A DNA stretch of 7,198 nucleotides from Ruminococcus sp. UBA1366 (GTDB lineage: Bacteria; Bacillota; Clostridia; Oscillospirales; Ruminococcaceae), in assembly GCA_002306005.1 (NCBI GenBank), contig DBRO01000042.1:1-7198 (forward strand). The letters are read 5' to 3'. Under the pieces are notes generated by a model. It was not told the DNA's origin and did no database searches. It saw nothing but the letters and a program-made list of their open reading frames with translations. Of this stretch, positions 6,155 through 7,198 are shown in pieces (position 1 is the stretch's first letter; every line of letters starts with the position of its first letter). Made by a program: the position numbers and the translations under genes.

Positions 6155-6895
6155 ATGCTAAGAGGATATTATTCCGCGGCATCGGGCATGCTTGCCGCGC
6201 AGAGAAATCTAAACGTTGTGGGCAATAACATTACAAATTCGCAAACGCCGGGCTATCAGGCGCAGCGCGCTAATATCACCAGCTTTGATCAGGAACTGGT
6301 CACCCGTCTGGAAAACGGCGTCTATACCACGATTGGAACCGGCTCGCAAGTGACGGTGGTGGATACGGTCAATACCATTTCGGATGAAAGCTCCCTGTAT
6401 GAAACCGATTCGCCCTTTGATCTGGCGATTCAGGGCGAGGGATATTTTAACGTGCAGGGCGAGGGAAAAACTTTTCTTACCCGCAACGGTTGCTTTGCTG
6501 CCGATGACGAGGGTTATCTGGTGCTTGAGGGCGTGGGCAGAGTGCAGGGCGAAAATGGCGACATTCAGGTTGGCGGTTCGGATTTTACCGTGGATACGGA
6601 CGGAACCGTGCGCAATGCCGTGGGTACGGAACTGGGCAAGCTGCTCATTACGCAGCCGGCAGCAGATGCAAACGTCATGAAGCTGGATAACGGGTATTTC
6701 CTTGCCGATAACGCCGAGCAGGTGGAAAACCCCACCGTGCGGCAGGGAATGTACGAGCGCGCCAATGTGGATATGAACGACGAGTATACCAGACTCATTG
6801 AGGCGCAGGCAGCGTTTAAAGCGTGTGCCACGGCACTGAGTTTGGTGGATCAAATGAATTCGAAAGCCGCATCCGGCATTGCGTCCCTGACGTAA
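6155..6895 (+). CDS. flgF: Flagellar rod/hook-basal body protein, FlgF/FlgG family
   Basis: This is a structural axial protein of the flagellar basal body, exported through the gate encoded upstream to form part of the rod. The product is 246 residues, without a Sec signal peptide as expected. The N-terminal rod domain (1-35) reads LRGYYSAASGMLAAQRNLNV, then NNITNSQTPGYQ, a variant of the NNLANxxTPGYK rod signature. The middle domain contains TDSPFDLAIQGEGYFNVQGE (85-104), then FLTRNGCFAADDEGYLVLEG, typical of FlgE/F/G proteins. The C-terminal domain ends RQGMYERANVDMNDEYTRLI (196-215) and EAQAAFKA, where most relatives have QRAYQA. AGGAGG at 6145-6150 is 4 nt before the ATG, slightly close. 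It resembles B. subtilis flhO/flhP and C. difficile flgG1. FlgF rather than FlgG is chosen for its shorter length, so the symbol is less sure than the family. Confidence 0.85.
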   Translation: MLRGYYSAASGMLAAQRNLNVVGNNITNSQTPGYQAQRANITSFDQELVTRLENGVYTTIGTGSQVTVVDTVNTISDESSLYETDSPFDLAIQGEGYFNVQGEGKTFLTRNGCFAADDEGYLVLEGVGRVQGENGDIQVGGSDFTVDTDGTVRNAVGTELGKLLITQPAADANVMKLDNGYFLADNAEQVENPTVRQGMYERANVDMNDEYTRLIEAQAAFKACATALSLVDQMNSKAASGIASLT

Positions 6896-6920
6896 TCTGC
6901 CGTTAGAAAGGAAAAACCTT

Positions 6921-7198
6921 ATGAATACGATGTTTTATACCGGAAAAAGCGGGCTCATCGCTTACCAAACCGGGCTGGATGTCATCGGACAGAATATCGC
7001 GAATACGTCCACAACCGGTTATAAATCGCAGTCAGTGGATTTTCGCGAGCTGATGTATAATGAAATGGACATTAATAAAAACCGTTCGCTGGATGAGGAT
7101 GAAAAAATCAATACCGGACACGGTGTCCGTGCTTATGAGGACAGCTTGAACCTCACACAGGGCCAGCTTGCCAGTACCGGGATGGAACTGGATTTTGC
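6921..7198 (+). CDS. Flagellar basal-body rod/hook protein, FlgF/FlgG family (5' part only)
   Basis: The frame starts at ATG 6921, with AAAGGA at 6907-6912 and an 8-nt spacer, and runs off the right edge after 92 complete codons. The start MNTMFYTGKSGLIAYQTGLD followed by VIGQNIANTSTTGYKSQSVD is a clear rod-domain N-terminus, with the NIAN-x-x-T-x-GYK signature at residues 25-35. Later, TGHGVRAYEDSLNLTQGQ and LASTGMELDF (83-92) match the start of the shared FlgE/F/G core. Between them, residues 50-61 form an acidic insertion whose spacing fits an EF-hand calcium loop. The protein is probably a distal rod (FlgG) or FlgG-like paralogue acting with the preceding gene, but it could be another hook-basal body family member. 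No symbol is given because the diagnostic C-terminus is missing. Confidence 0.85.
   Translation, partial: MNTMFYTGKSGLIAYQTGLDVIGQNIANTSTTGYKSQSVDFRELMYNEMDINKNRSLDEDEKINTGHGVRAYEDSLNLTQGQLASTGMELDF

Noticed and set aside
6704..6711. Exact sigma-28 -10 element GCCGATAA within the flgF-type gene, about 210 bp before the next gene
   Set aside because: No TAAA-like -35 element lies 14-16 nt upstream (the bases there read GGAT, and the nearest TAAC is only 12 nt away). The octamer simply encodes Ala-Asp-Asn codons.
1..7198. Possible novel accessory system, mobile element or CRISPR array in the window
   Set aside because: All DNA is accounted for by recognisable flagellar genes with spacers of 39 bp or less. 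No spaced repeats, transposase or integrase sequences, or terminal inverted repeats were seen.

Overview
The window is one strand-uniform block of a bacterial flagellar gene cluster, with every gene on the + strand. Its coding layout is fliO (3' end only), fliP, fliQ, fliR, flhB, flhA, fliA (sigma-28), a flgF-type rod gene, and a second flgF/flgG-type rod or hook gene cut off by the right edge. Spacers are only 18-39 bp, and fliO and fliP overlap by 8 bp. No stretch over 300 bp lacks a gene. I saw no rRNA, tRNA, CRISPR array, insertion sequence or convincing rho-independent terminator.

The organism looks like a motile Gram-positive of the class Clostridia, perhaps an Oscillospirales-type gut or anaerobic lineage. 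This is inference. It rests on purine-rich Shine-Dalgarno sites before nearly every gene, GTG and TTG starts, roughly balanced base composition by eye, and the order export apparatus - flhA - sigma-28 - two FlgF/FlgG-family genes, which resembles clostridial flagellar operons. Exact taxonomy cannot be read from the window.

Positions 1-5300 encode the membrane core of the flagellar type III export apparatus. FliP, FliQ and FliR form the export gate (FliO assists FliP assembly), FlhB is the autocleaving substrate-specificity switch, and FlhA is the large export-gate protein driven by the proton motive force. Positions 5340-6134 encode the sigma factor that transcribes late flagellar genes once the hook-basal body is finished. 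From 6155 onward come axial proteins that the gate exports to build the rod or hook. The window therefore joins the machine, its regulator and its early substrates in one transcription unit.

I did not find a previously undescribed system. Points worth a second look are: a perfect 8-bp stem at the flhB/flhA junction in front of a TTG-initiated flhA; an EF-hand-like acidic loop in the truncated FlgG-type protein; the absence of flhF and flhG between flhA and fliA; a G7 tract acting as the flhB ribosome site beside two in-frame ATGs; and a sigma-28-like promoter sequence inside flhA.
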